Source: Burkholderiales bacterium
Lineage (GTDB): Bacteria > Pseudomonadota > Gammaproteobacteria > Burkholderiales > CAIKXV01
Direction: 5' to 3'
Assembly: GCA_019751575.1 (NCBI GenBank)
Contig: JAIENF010000367.1
Coordinates: 1 to 7,857, forward strand
DNA: 7,857 nucleotides
The first letter of the stretch is position 1. Every line of letters begins with the position of its first letter. Under the pieces are notes generated by a model. It was not told where the DNA came from, made no database searches, and saw nothing but the letters and a program-made list of their open reading frames with translations. The translations under genes were made by a program, and so were the position numbers. This document shows, in pieces, positions 1 through 5,990 of the stretch.

Positions 1-641
1 CGCGACAGCACCACGTGGCGACCGCTCTCGATGTCGGTTGCCATCGCGCGAAACGGGATCGGAAGACGGTCGAAATGATCGATGCCGCGCGCGCGCACGA
101 GCCCGCGCAGCACCGCTTCGAGTGCCACGCCGGACACGGCACCCCGCGGCAGGCGCAGCCCGCCGCCCGACACGCCGAACTCCGGGCCGATATAGGGCGT
201 GAGGTCATCGCGCCTGCGCCGGATCGGCTGGTCGATGCGTTCCGGCCGATCGACCAGCAATGCAGCGGTGCTCAGCTTGCCCAGCACGGCTTCCATCTCG
301 GCGATGCTGGTGCCCGATGCGAACGCACCGCCGACGATGGAGCCCATGCTGGTACCTGCGATGAAGTCGATCGGGATGCGCATCGACTCGAGTACCTTCA
401 GCACCCCGACATGGGCGGCGCCGCGGGCACCGCCGCCCGACAGCACGAGACCGATCCTCGGCCGCGCCGCCGCCGGGAGTGGCCCCTGGGTGCCCTGGGC
501 CTCGGTGGCCAGCGGGGCTGTCGCCGGGCCGGAAGCCGGGGCGGCTTCGGGCGGCTGCGCGATGGCCATCGATGCCAGCAGGCACAGGATGCAGCCGGAC
601 AGCAGCCGAAGCCGAAGGCGAAACCGAAGCCGAAACGGCAT
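1..641 (-). CDS. Patatin-like phospholipase (RssA-type), exported, 3' part missing
   Basis: Predicted serine lipid acyl hydrolase of the bacterial patatin family. The first 213 residues are in the window; the C-terminal part, including the expected Asp of the Ser-Asp dyad, lies beyond the left edge. Residues 1-28 form a signal peptide: an arginine-rich n-region, a hydrophobic stretch [16 protein letters not shown], and a likely cut before QPPEA. A Pro/Ala-rich linker follows to about residue 62. The patatin core then begins with the oxyanion-hole glycine motif GGGARG (69-74) and the nucleophile elbow GTSMG (96-100, Ser98). The start at 641 overlaps the hslR stop by one base (TGATG), which suggests translational coupling; an ATG at 644 lies in another frame. 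A hexamer repeat lies inside the signal-peptide coding region. The family is clear from the two motifs; the lipid substrate and final location (periplasm or outer membrane) are not. Confidence 0.9.
   Translation of the reverse strand, partial: MPFRLRFRLRLRLLSGCILCLLASMAIAQPPEAAPASGPATAPLATEAQGTQGPLPAAARPRIGLVLSGGGARGAAHVGVLKVLESMRIPIDFIAGTSMGSIVGGAFASGTSIAEMEAVLGKLSTAALLVDRPERIDQPIRRRRDDLTPYIGPEFGVSGGGLRLPRGAVSGVALEAVLRGLVRARGIDHFDRLPIPFRAMATDIESGRHVVLS
605..634. repeat. Five-copy imperfect GCCGAA hexamer repeat
   Basis: Five consecutive hexamers read GCCGAA, GCCGAA, GGCGAA, ACCGAA, GCCGAA on the plus strand. On the minus strand they encode the alternating Arg-Leu/Phe n-region (about residues 3-13) of the patatin signal peptide. 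Because the unit is six bases, a copy gained or lost by slippage would change the number of Arg-Leu pairs without shifting frame. Confidence 0.75.
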
Positions 642-1024
642 CATGCGTCGTCCCCGTGCAGTCGATCGATCTCGCGCCGATCCCGCTTGGTCGGCCGACC
701 GGTACGTCCACCCCAGGCACCGGCCATGGTCGCCTTGCGGTCCGCCACCTGGGCGGCTCGGCGCGCGATGCTGTCGGCGGATTCCTCGTACAGCGTCCGT
801 GCCACGTCCGCCGATCCGCGCTTGTCGGCCAGCCCGGCCACCACGACCGACCACTCGTACTCGCCGATCCGGATGTCGATCGCATCGCCGGGCCGGACCT
901 CTTTCGCGGGCTTGACCCGATCGCCGTTCATCCGGATGCGCCCGCTGGCGACCGCGTCCTGGGCAAGCGTCCGAGTCTTGTAGAACCGCGCGGCCCAGAG
1001 CCACTTGTCGATGCGGACGCTCAT
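641..1024 (-). CDS. hslR: Hsp15-like S4-domain RNA-binding protein
   Basis: A 127-residue protein of the Hsp15 (HslR) family, close in length to E. coli Hsp15. The family binds free 50S subunits that still carry a blocked nascent chain and helps rescue them, and it is induced by heat in E. coli. The S4 domain covers about residues 3-60: [18 protein letters not shown], then ASGRIRMNG and the VRPGD turn. The C-terminus has the family's basic tail [14 protein letters not shown] (109-122). The ATG at 1024 was chosen because homologous proteins begin essentially at this MxxRxDKWLW motif. The same frame stays open upstream to 1378, but that part is antisense to a clear Bug gene. It forms a tight pair with the patatin gene downstream. 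No strong ribosome binding site is seen. Confidence 0.93.
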   Translation of the reverse strand: MSVRIDKWLWAARFYKTRTLAQDAVASGRIRMNGDRVKPAKEVRPGDAIDIRIGEYEWSVVVAGLADKRGSADVARTLYEESADSIARRAAQVADRKATMAGAWGGRTGRPTKRDRREIDRLHGDDA

Positions 1025-1093
1025 CGGATGATCATCGGGTTTCCCGCGTGGTGGATCGTGCCGGGCGGAGGATAGCAAACCCCCGGGCGCCAG

Positions 1094-1122
1094 TAGCCAG
1101 CACCGACCGTGCGCGCTAGAGT
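1094..1122 (+). promoter_or_regulatory. Possible sigma70 promoter for Bug protein 1
   Basis: In the 127-base divergent gap between hslR and the first Bug gene (1025-1151), TAGAGT at 1117-1122 resembles a -10 box. TAGCCA at 1094-1099 lies 17 bases upstream as a poor -35. Each matches the consensus at four of six positions. This is a weak call based only on hexamers and spacing. Nothing else recognisable is present in the gap. Confidence 0.25.
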
Positions 1123-1151
1123 GGGGCCTGTCCGACGAACCTGCCCACCCG

Positions 1152-2129
1152 ATGCCCCGCAGCTTCCCTGCCTTCCCCGTCGCCCGCCTGCTGGCGGGCA
1201 TCACGATCGCCTGCGGCGCCAGCGCGGCACTGGCCTGGCCGGACAAGCCGATCCGCATGGTGGCGGTATCGGCCCCCGGCGGCAGCACCGACCTGCTGGC
1301 GCGCATGTACGCGGCCAGGCTCGCCACCCAGCTCGGCCAGCAGGTCCTGATCGACAACCGTGCCGGCGGCGGCGGCATGATTGCATCCGAGCTGGTCGCG
1401 CGCGCACCCGCGGACGGCTACACGCTGCTGTTCACGCACACCAGCCACTCGGTGCTGCCGAGCATGCACAGCCGGCTGCCCTATGATCCGTTCAATGACT
1501 TCGCACCGATCGGGCTGGTCGCGCTCACGCACAGCGTGCTGCTGGTCTCACCCCAGGTGCAGGCGAAGTCGGTGAAGGAACTGATCGAGCAGGCGCGGGC
1601 CCGCCCCGGCCAGATGAACTACGGCGCCGGCTCCACGGGCGCATCCGCGCACCTCGCCGGGGAACTGTTCAAGCTGATGGCGAAGGTGAACATCGTCCAC
1701 GTGCCCTACAAGGGAACGGGCGCGCAACTCACCGCCCTGCTCGGCAACGAGATCCAGATGAGCTTCTCCACGGTGCCGGCCGCGATCCCGCACATCCAGG
1801 CCGGGCGGCTGCGGGCACTGGGCGTCGGCAGCCTCAGCCGGGCCAGCGCGTTGCCCGACGTGCCGACCATCTCGGAAGCGGCACTGCCCGGCTTCGATGT
1901 CAGTGCCTGGAACGGCGTGCTCGGGCCGGCACGCATGCCGCAGGCGGTCATCACGCGGGTCAACCGCGAACTGGCCGAGATCGCGAAGCATCCCGAGACG
2001 CGCGAGAAGGCCGCGGCACAGGGAACCGACCTGGTCAGCGGCACGCCGCAGGAATTCGCCGCCTACATCAAGTCGCAGATCGCCAAGTGGTCGAAGGTGG
2101 TCAAGGCGGCAGGCATCCAGCCCGACTGA
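1152..2129 (+). CDS. Bug/TctC-family periplasmic solute-binding protein (copy 1)
   Basis: A 325-residue exported binding protein of the tripartite tricarboxylate transporter receptor (Bug) family. Such proteins bind small, often carboxylated solutes in the periplasm; most orphan members have unknown ligands. Residues 1-28 are a Sec signal peptide ending ALA before WPDKP. The mature protein shows the family hallmarks: PGGSTD (42-47), IDNRAGGGG (67-75), DGYTLL, RLPYDPFNDFAPI, HVPYKGTGAQL, AGRLRALGV, LPDVPTISEAALPGF and the terminal KAAGIQPD. Length is typical. The start is the first ATG giving a proper signal peptide; no good Shine-Dalgarno is seen. It is divergent from hslR and ends 12 bases from the convergent Rieske gene, so it is probably transcribed alone. 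It differs from the three downstream copies in the ligand-loop motif (GSTD rather than GVSD). No TctA or TctB gene is adjacent. Confidence 0.93.
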   Translation: MPRSFPAFPVARLLAGITIACGASAALAWPDKPIRMVAVSAPGGSTDLLARMYAARLATQLGQQVLIDNRAGGGGMIASELVARAPADGYTLLFTHTSHSVLPSMHSRLPYDPFNDFAPIGLVALTHSVLLVSPQVQAKSVKELIEQARARPGQMNYGAGSTGASAHLAGELFKLMAKVNIVHVPYKGTGAQLTALLGNEIQMSFSTVPAAIPHIQAGRLRALGVGSLSRASALPDVPTISEAALPGFDVSAWNGVLGPARMPQAVITRVNRELAEIAKHPETREKAAAQGTDLVSGTPQEFAAYIKSQIAKWSKVVKAAGIQPD

Positions 2130-2141
2130 GCACCGCCCGCA

Positions 2142-3344
2142 TCAGATCGGGCGCTGGCCGGTGGTGGCCGACGCCAGCGTGTCGCGCACCCAGCCGGCGA
2201 ACCGGTGGCAATCGAACTCCTGCGGCATGAACACGCCATGCTGGAAGACGCGCGCACGGATGCCGCGCTGCTGCCATTCGCAATTGCGCGCATCCTGCCC
2301 GTTGGTCACCCGCCACAGCGCCACGTAGTGCTCGAGATCGAAGGCCGGGTCGGCCAGCGCCTGCGGCTCGAACAGCCAGTCGTAGACGATGCGCACCGAT
2401 CCCGGGCCGGTGGGGAACATCAGGTGCGAATTGACATAGTCCGGGTGCACGTTGAGGAACAGGTTGGGCGGCAACAGCGCAGGCATGTACAGGGTCGAGC
2501 GCTGCGCCTCGTCGAGGCCGGCGAACGGCGGCACGCGCGCGGTGCCGTCCAGCGTCAGCGTGCGGGCGCCCGCCCGGTACTCCGCGCTCGCTTCCGGGAT
2601 CGGTCGACCCTGTTCGTCGCGGCGCAGCCCCCAGGCGCCGCCCTCGCGGTAGGCGGGGACGACGCGGCACAGCTCCGGGTGCACCGGCGGGCAGTGGAAA
2701 CACTCGCAGAAGTTCTCGCACACGAGCTTCCAGTTGGCCTGCACGTCGACGACCCTGCGATGGCCGCTCACCAGTGCATCGAGCCGATGGCTTGCGAACG
2801 TCGACGGGATCCAGCCCAGCGCTTCGGACAGCGGCTGCACCGGCCCGCTGCCCAGGTGGACGAACACGAACCCGCCCCAGGTGTCCACTGCCACCGGGAA
2901 CAGGCCGAAGTCGGCGGGGTCGAAATCACCGGTCGGCATCCGGCGAGGCGTCGACTGCAGCCGGCCGTCGAGGTCGTAGGTCCATGCATGGTACGGACAG
3001 ACGATGCGCCCGCCGCGCAACCTGCCCTGTGCCTCGGTGCACAGGATCGAGCCCCGGTGGCGGCAGATGTTGTGGAACGCGCGCAGTCCGCCATCGTCGT
3101 GTCGGGTGAGCAGCACCGACTGCTCGCCGATGTCCACCACCCGGAAGTCGCCGGGCATGCCCACCTCGTCGCAGCGGGCAGCCGCGATCCAGCTGCCGTT
3201 CCAGACCCGTTCGAGCTCGCGCCGGTGATGGGCTTCGTCGAGGTACCAGGCCGCAGGCAGGCCTGCCTCGACCCGGGCGAGCGGCTCGCGGGTACCGATG
3301 GACGCTGTGGCGGGAACGGGGGCGGAGTCAGGAAGGCCGGACAT
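2142..3344 (-). CDS. Rieske non-heme iron oxygenase, large subunit (GbcA/CntA-like)
   Basis: A 400-residue oxygenase component of a ring-hydroxylating or N-demethylating Rieske system. The [2Fe-2S] site is C94-x-H96 with C116-P-Y-H119, in a standard HNICRHRG...CPYHAWTYDLDG setting. The catalytic mononuclear iron site is H217, H222 and D351 (within NGQDARNCEWQQRG), preceded by NWK...EN. The bridging residue before the His pair is Glu214 (ECFHCPPVHPEL) where most ring dioxygenases have Asp; this ECxHC pattern is typical of the glycine-betaine/carnitine/stachydrine oxygenase branch. Five cysteines crowd the site (209, 213, 215, 218, 226). A TTG two codons upstream (3350) could extend it; the ATG at 3344 is preferred. 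It lies 46 bases from the divergent nitrile hydratase operon. No reductase or ferredoxin gene is in view, so the electron donor is unknown. Family is secure; substrate is inference. Confidence 0.93.
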   Translation of the reverse strand: MSGLPDSAPVPATASIGTREPLARVEAGLPAAWYLDEAHHRRELERVWNGSWIAAARCDEVGMPGDFRVVDIGEQSVLLTRHDDGGLRAFHNICRHRGSILCTEAQGRLRGGRIVCPYHAWTYDLDGRLQSTPRRMPTGDFDPADFGLFPVAVDTWGGFVFVHLGSGPVQPLSEALGWIPSTFASHRLDALVSGHRRVVDVQANWKLVCENFCECFHCPPVHPELCRVVPAYREGGAWGLRRDEQGRPIPEASAEYRAGARTLTLDGTARVPPFAGLDEAQRSTLYMPALLPPNLFLNVHPDYVNSHLMFPTGPGSVRIVYDWLFEPQALADPAFDLEHYVALWRVTNGQDARNCEWQQRGIRARVFQHGVFMPQEFDCHRFAGWVRDTLASATTGQRPI

Positions 3345-3375
3345 CCGCAAAGTGTATGCGAAGGCGGGATTGGGC

Positions 3376-3381
3376 TATATT
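3376..3381 (+). promoter_or_regulatory. Candidate -10 box for the nitrile hydratase-like operon
   Basis: TATATT matches the sigma70 -10 consensus at five of six positions and is an AT-rich island in very GC-rich DNA, inside the 46-base divergent gap. No good -35 is present at the usual spacing. It ends only nine bases before the ATG at 3391, so a transcript made from it would have almost no 5' leader. No Shine-Dalgarno is visible before that ATG, which fits leaderless translation. Confidence 0.35.
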
Positions 3382-3390
3382 TCTCCCACC

Positions 3391-3759
3391 ATGACGACAC
3401 CCTCCTCCCCCGCGAATCCCACCACAACACCCGGCCGTTGCGGCTACCACGACATCGGCGGACTCACCGCCGGCGAGATCGATCCCGCAGAGGAACCCAT
3501 CGAGTTCTGGCACAAGCAGAACGAGGCGATGCGCGGCCTGCTCGGCGATCCGCTGCGCCGCATGGTGACCGTCGACGAGATGCGCCGCGCGTTCGAGAGC
3601 TTCGGCGAAGAGAAGTACACCACGCTGAACTTCTACGAGCGCCGCCTCGAGGCGATGCTCGACATCCTCACCGAGAAGGGCCTGATCGACCGCGAGGCGT
3701 TCATGCAGCGTGTCGACGCCGCCATGAAGCAGCGCGCCGCCGGCGCGCCTGCGAAGTAA
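3391..3759 (+). CDS. Nitrile hydratase beta N-terminal-domain subunit (ScnB-like)
   Basis: A 122-residue protein equal to the N-terminal half of a nitrile hydratase beta chain; thiocyanate hydrolase beta and P14K-type activators share this domain. YHDIGGL (19-25) matches the beta-chain start (HDVGGM-like). Residues 63-104 align without gaps to the beta helix of Rhodococcus nitrile hydratase as I recall it. Arg65 falls on the conserved beta Arg56, which hydrogen-bonds the oxidised metal cysteines. Phe81 falls on beta Tyr72, normally an invariant tyrosine, while YE at 82-83 is kept. The ATG at 3391 is chosen because residues before it are antisense to the Rieske 5' end. It is the first gene of a three-gene operon, 12 bases before the second and in the same frame. 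A maturation-chaperone role is possible. As it is the only beta N-half here, a structural subunit is more likely. Confidence 0.85.
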   Translation: MTTPSSPANPTTTPGRCGYHDIGGLTAGEIDPAEEPIEFWHKQNEAMRGLLGDPLRRMVTVDEMRRAFESFGEEKYTTLNFYERRLEAMLDILTEKGLIDREAFMQRVDAAMKQRAAGAPAK

Positions 3760-3771
3760 CCGGAGCAACCG

Positions 3772-4080
3772 ATGACTGCGACCGTCGCCATCAACACCGG
3801 CCACCGCTTCTCGGCAGGCGATCGCGTGCGCGTGCTCGACCTGCCGAAGACCGGGCACATGCGCACGCCCTGGTACATCCGCGAGAAGGTGGGCGTGGTG
3901 ACCGAATGGACCGGCAAGGTGCTCAACCCGGAAGACCTCGCCTACGGCCGTTGCGGCGGACCTGCGGTGAACGGCTACCGGGTGGTGTTCGACCAGCGGC
4001 ATATCTGGCCCGACTACCAGGGCCCGGCGCACGACAAGCTGCACATCGAGGTCTACGAGCACTGGCTCGAGAAAGCGTGA
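3772..4080 (+). CDS. Nitrile hydratase beta C-terminal-domain subunit (ScnA-like)
   Basis: A 102-residue protein equal to the C-terminal SH3-like barrel of a nitrile hydratase beta chain; the alpha subunit of thiocyanate hydrolase has the same origin. It opens with FSAGDRVRVLDLP (13-25), then GHMRTPWYIREKVGVV (28-43), a strong match to the family's GHxRxPxYxRxxxG. Arg37 corresponds to the second beta arginine (Rhodococcus beta Arg141 / Pseudonocardia beta Arg157) that binds the modified cysteines. NGYRVVFDQRHIW (67-79) and the C-terminal HIEVYEHWLEKA match the barrel's last strands (V.D.WE.YLE pattern). A clear Shine-Dalgarno, GGAG at 3762-3765, lies six bases before the ATG and supports independent initiation. 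Its stop is five bases before the alpha gene, so the three genes form one operon. Confidence 0.88.
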   Translation: MTATVAINTGHRFSAGDRVRVLDLPKTGHMRTPWYIREKVGVVTEWTGKVLNPEDLAYGRCGGPAVNGYRVVFDQRHIWPDYQGPAHDKLHIEVYEHWLEKA

Positions 4081-4085
4081 ACGAC

Positions 4086-4754
4086 ATGCCGCACGATCAT
4101 CCGCATCCCCATTCACATCCGCACGACCACGCACACCCGGACGGCGTCGATCCGCACGCCCCGGCACCGGACTTCGGCGACGAGCGCTCGCGCTGGTTCG
4201 AGGTCGCCTCCGACGTGATGCGCGACATGCTGATCGAGCAGAACGTGTTCGCCGCGCGCGAGGTTCGAAAGCAGATCGAGCTGATGGAAAGCAAGACGAT
4301 CCAGCTGGGCGGCAAGCTGGTCGCGCGCGCCTGGGTCGACCCGGCGTTCCGCAAGACCCTGCTGACGGACGGCAAGGCGGCAGCGGCGGCCCTGGGCATC
4401 CCGGTCACCGAAGCCTCGCTCACCGTGGTCGAGGACACGCCGGCGGTGCGAAACGTGATCGTCTGCACCCTCTGCTCGTGCTACCCGCGTTCGCTGCTCG
4501 GCCAGCCGCCGGCCTGGTACCGCAACAAGGCCTATCGGTCGCGCGTGGTGCGTGAACCACGCAAGGTGCTGGCCGAGTTCGGTTCGGTGGTGCCCGACGA
4601 TGTCGAGGTGCACGTGCACGATTCCAACGCAGACCTGCGCTTCATCGTGCTGCCGATGCGGCCGGCCGGCACCGAGAAGATGAGCGAGGCGGAACTGGCT
4701 GCGCTTGTCACCCGGGACAGCCTGATCGGCGTCGCGCCGCCGCGCGCTTCCTGA
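4086..4754 (+). CDS. Cobalt-type nitrile hydratase alpha / thiocyanate hydrolase gamma-like subunit
   Basis: A 222-residue catalytic subunit of the nitrile hydratase superfamily. The metal claw C127-T-L-C130-S-C132 binds one metal through three Cys sulfurs and backbone amides; Thr in the second position marks the Co(III) type, and the last two cysteines are expected to be oxidised. Supporting motifs are VVEDTPAVRN before it and PPAWY, YRSRVVREPRKVL after it. Arg135 replaces the Trp found three residues after the claw in ordinary nitrile hydratases (CYPW), and Gln140 replaces the usual Leu of GLPP. Residues 3-24 hold nine histidines, mostly every second residue, as a probable metal-binding tail. 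The ATG at 4086 is chosen (GAGAAAG at 4069-4075, 10 bases away); an in-frame GTG at 4077 overlaps the previous stop. Superfamily and cobalt use are secure; nitrile versus thiocyanate as substrate is open. Confidence 0.93.
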   Translation: MPHDHPHPHSHPHDHAHPDGVDPHAPAPDFGDERSRWFEVASDVMRDMLIEQNVFAAREVRKQIELMESKTIQLGGKLVARAWVDPAFRKTLLTDGKAAAAALGIPVTEASLTVVEDTPAVRNVIVCTLCSCYPRSLLGQPPAWYRNKAYRSRVVREPRKVLAEFGSVVPDDVEVHVHDSNADLRFIVLPMRPAGTEKMSEAELAALVTRDSLIGVAPPRAS

Positions 4755-4759
4755 TTCGG

Positions 4760-4788
4760 GGCCGGAGCGCGCGGCCGCGCACCTTTCC
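4760..4788 (+). terminator. GC-rich hairpin after the hydratase operon
   Basis: CCGGA (4760-4764) pairs with TCCGG (4784-4788), enclosing a perfect 12-base palindrome, GCGCGGCCGCGC (4767-4778). It starts five bases after the alpha-subunit stop, a sensible place for termination or 3'-end protection. It lacks a downstream T-tract, so it is not a standard intrinsic terminator. The rest of the 161-base gap (4755-4915) contains only a short palindrome at 4871-4880. Confidence 0.3.
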
Positions 4789-4870
4789 GGGGCGCGGCGC
4801 GGCGGGCATCGCACGCTGAACGGCCCATGGCCGGCGGCCGGCACCGCGGCCAGGCCGATGGCACGGGACT

Positions 4871-4880
4871 TGCACGTGCA
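4871..4880. promoter_or_regulatory. Perfect 10-base palindrome upstream of Bug protein 2
   Basis: TGCACGTGCA is a perfect inverted repeat 35 bases before the ATG of the second Bug gene. Its position would suit an operator. It is short, and such palindromes occur by chance in GC-rich DNA, so this is a weak call. No regulator gene is nearby to link to it. Confidence 0.2.
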
Positions 4881-4915
4881 GGGCGGTCAATCGCCCCGAC
4901 GCAGGTTCCGCCACG

Positions 4916-5926
4916 ATGCACCGATGCACGCCGCAGCGACGGTCCCCTTTCCCGGCAGCCGGGCTGCTCGGCGCGTTCATCGCCTGCATGCTGCCGGCAC
5001 TGCCCGCCAGCGTGTCCGCAGCGGCCGGCTATCCTGAACGCCCGCTCCGCTTCGTCATCCCGTTTCCGTCCGGGGGCGTCTCGGACATCATCGGCCGCTC
5101 GATCGCGGCGAGGCTCGGCGAGTCGCTGAAGCAGACGGTGATCGTGGACAACCGGGTCGGCGCCGGCGGCACCATCGGCTCGGACGTGGTGTCGAAGGCG
5201 ACGCCCGATGGCTACACGCTGCTGCTCGGCAGCCTGTCCACCCATGCCATTGCACCGCATGTGTTCCGCAAGCTCCCCTACGACCCGGTCACCGGCTTCG
5301 CGCCGGTCGGCACCGTGGTGGTCGCGCCGAACCTGGTCGGTGCCAGCATGAAGCTCGACGTGCGCTCGGTGAAGGACGTGATCACGCTGGCGAAGGCGAA
5401 GCCGGGCAGCCTCAGCTACGCCTCGTCGGGCATCGGCGCGGTGTTCCACCTGTCCGGCGAGCTGTTCAACCTGCTCGCCGGCATCGACACGGTGCATGTC
5501 CCGTTCAAGGGGCTGGCCGCCGCCTACCCCGAGGTGGCCTCGGGCCAGATCGGGCTGGTCTACGACAGCGTGATCTCGGCCATGCCGCACATCAAGGCCG
5601 GGCGCATCCGTCCGCTGGCGATGCTCGGTGCGCGGCGCAGTGCGCTGCTGCCGGACGTGCCGACCATGGCCGAGGCCGGCGTACCCGGCTACGACGTCAC
5701 CTTCTGGCAGGCGCTGTTCGCGCCGGCCGGCACGCCGGCACCGATCATCGCGCGCCTCAACGACGAGGTGAACCGGAGCCTGAAGCTGCCCGAGGTGCGT
5801 GACGCGTTCGCCGCGCAGGGGGCGGAAGTGTTTCCCGGCAGCCCGGCGCAACTCGCCGTGCTGCTGAAGAACGACATCGCCCTGATGGGCAAGCTGGTCA
5901 GGCAGGCCAAGGTACAGCCCGATTGA
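4916..5926 (+). CDS. Bug/TctC-family periplasmic solute-binding protein (copy 2)
   Basis: A 336-residue exported Bug protein. A basic n-region (MHRCTPQRR) and hydrophobic segment to about residue 36 form the signal peptide, with cleavage within ASVSAAAG before YPERPLRF. Family motifs are PSGGVSD (51-57), VDNRVGAGG (77-85), DGYTLLLGS, THAIAPHVFRKLPYDP, FHLSGELF, VHVPFKGLAAAYPE, IKAGRIRPLA, LPDVPTMAEAGVPGY and the ending KVQPD. The ATG at 4916 is the first in frame that gives a signal peptide; another ATG at 4924 is out of frame, and no clear Shine-Dalgarno is seen. It begins a run of three same-strand Bug genes. Its FHLSGE, GIDTVHVP and IKAGRIRPLA segments resemble copy 4 more than copy 3. The gap from the hydratase operon is 161 bases, so it may have its own promoter. 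The ligand is unknown. Confidence 0.93.
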   Translation: MHRCTPQRRSPFPAAGLLGAFIACMLPALPASVSAAAGYPERPLRFVIPFPSGGVSDIIGRSIAARLGESLKQTVIVDNRVGAGGTIGSDVVSKATPDGYTLLLGSLSTHAIAPHVFRKLPYDPVTGFAPVGTVVVAPNLVGASMKLDVRSVKDVITLAKAKPGSLSYASSGIGAVFHLSGELFNLLAGIDTVHVPFKGLAAAYPEVASGQIGLVYDSVISAMPHIKAGRIRPLAMLGARRSALLPDVPTMAEAGVPGYDVTFWQALFAPAGTPAPIIARLNDEVNRSLKLPEVRDAFAAQGAEVFPGSPAQLAVLLKNDIALMGKLVRQAKVQPD

Positions 5927-5962
5927 CCGGCAGCACCGACCCCCGCCTTCGGCCCGTGCCGG
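5927..5962 (+). other. Potential intercistronic hairpin between Bug 2 and Bug 3
   Basis: Immediately after the Bug 2 stop, CCGGCA (5927-5932) is complementary to TGCCGG (5957-5962). Inside the 24-base loop GCC-TTC-GGC (5945-5953) could form a small stem. No T-tract follows. Such a structure could stabilise the upstream mRNA or reduce read-through, but it may also be chance in GC-rich DNA. Confidence 0.25.
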
Positions 5963-5990
5963 ATCACCCGTTCGCAACCAGGAGACATAC

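Noticed and set aside
591..602. Lipoprotein signal (LSGC) in the patatin protein
   Set aside because: LSGC fits the lipobox pattern but lies before the main hydrophobic stretch, which continues ten or more residues to ASMAIA; an ordinary signal peptidase I site after AIA is more likely.
15..983. A 322-residue open frame on the plus strand across the patatin and hslR genes
   Set aside because: The minus strand carries unambiguous patatin motifs and an Hsp15 S4 domain here; the plus-strand product has no recognisable feature.
1025..1378. N-terminal extension of hslR to an upstream start at 1378
   Set aside because: The extension overlaps the Bug 1 signal-peptide and ligand-loop coding region on the other strand, and Hsp15 proteins begin at the [10 protein letters not shown] motif.
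3391..4080. The split beta chain as a frameshift or pseudogene
   Set aside because: Both halves keep their key arginines and motifs. The second has its own Shine-Dalgarno and ATG, and three-subunit relatives are known, so a working split is more likely than decay.
2205..4754. A single 849-residue open frame on the plus strand
   Set aside because: Its first two thirds are antisense to the Rieske gene and overlap the two beta genes in another frame, with low-complexity Arg/His/Ala content. Only the end, from 4086, is real (the alpha subunit).
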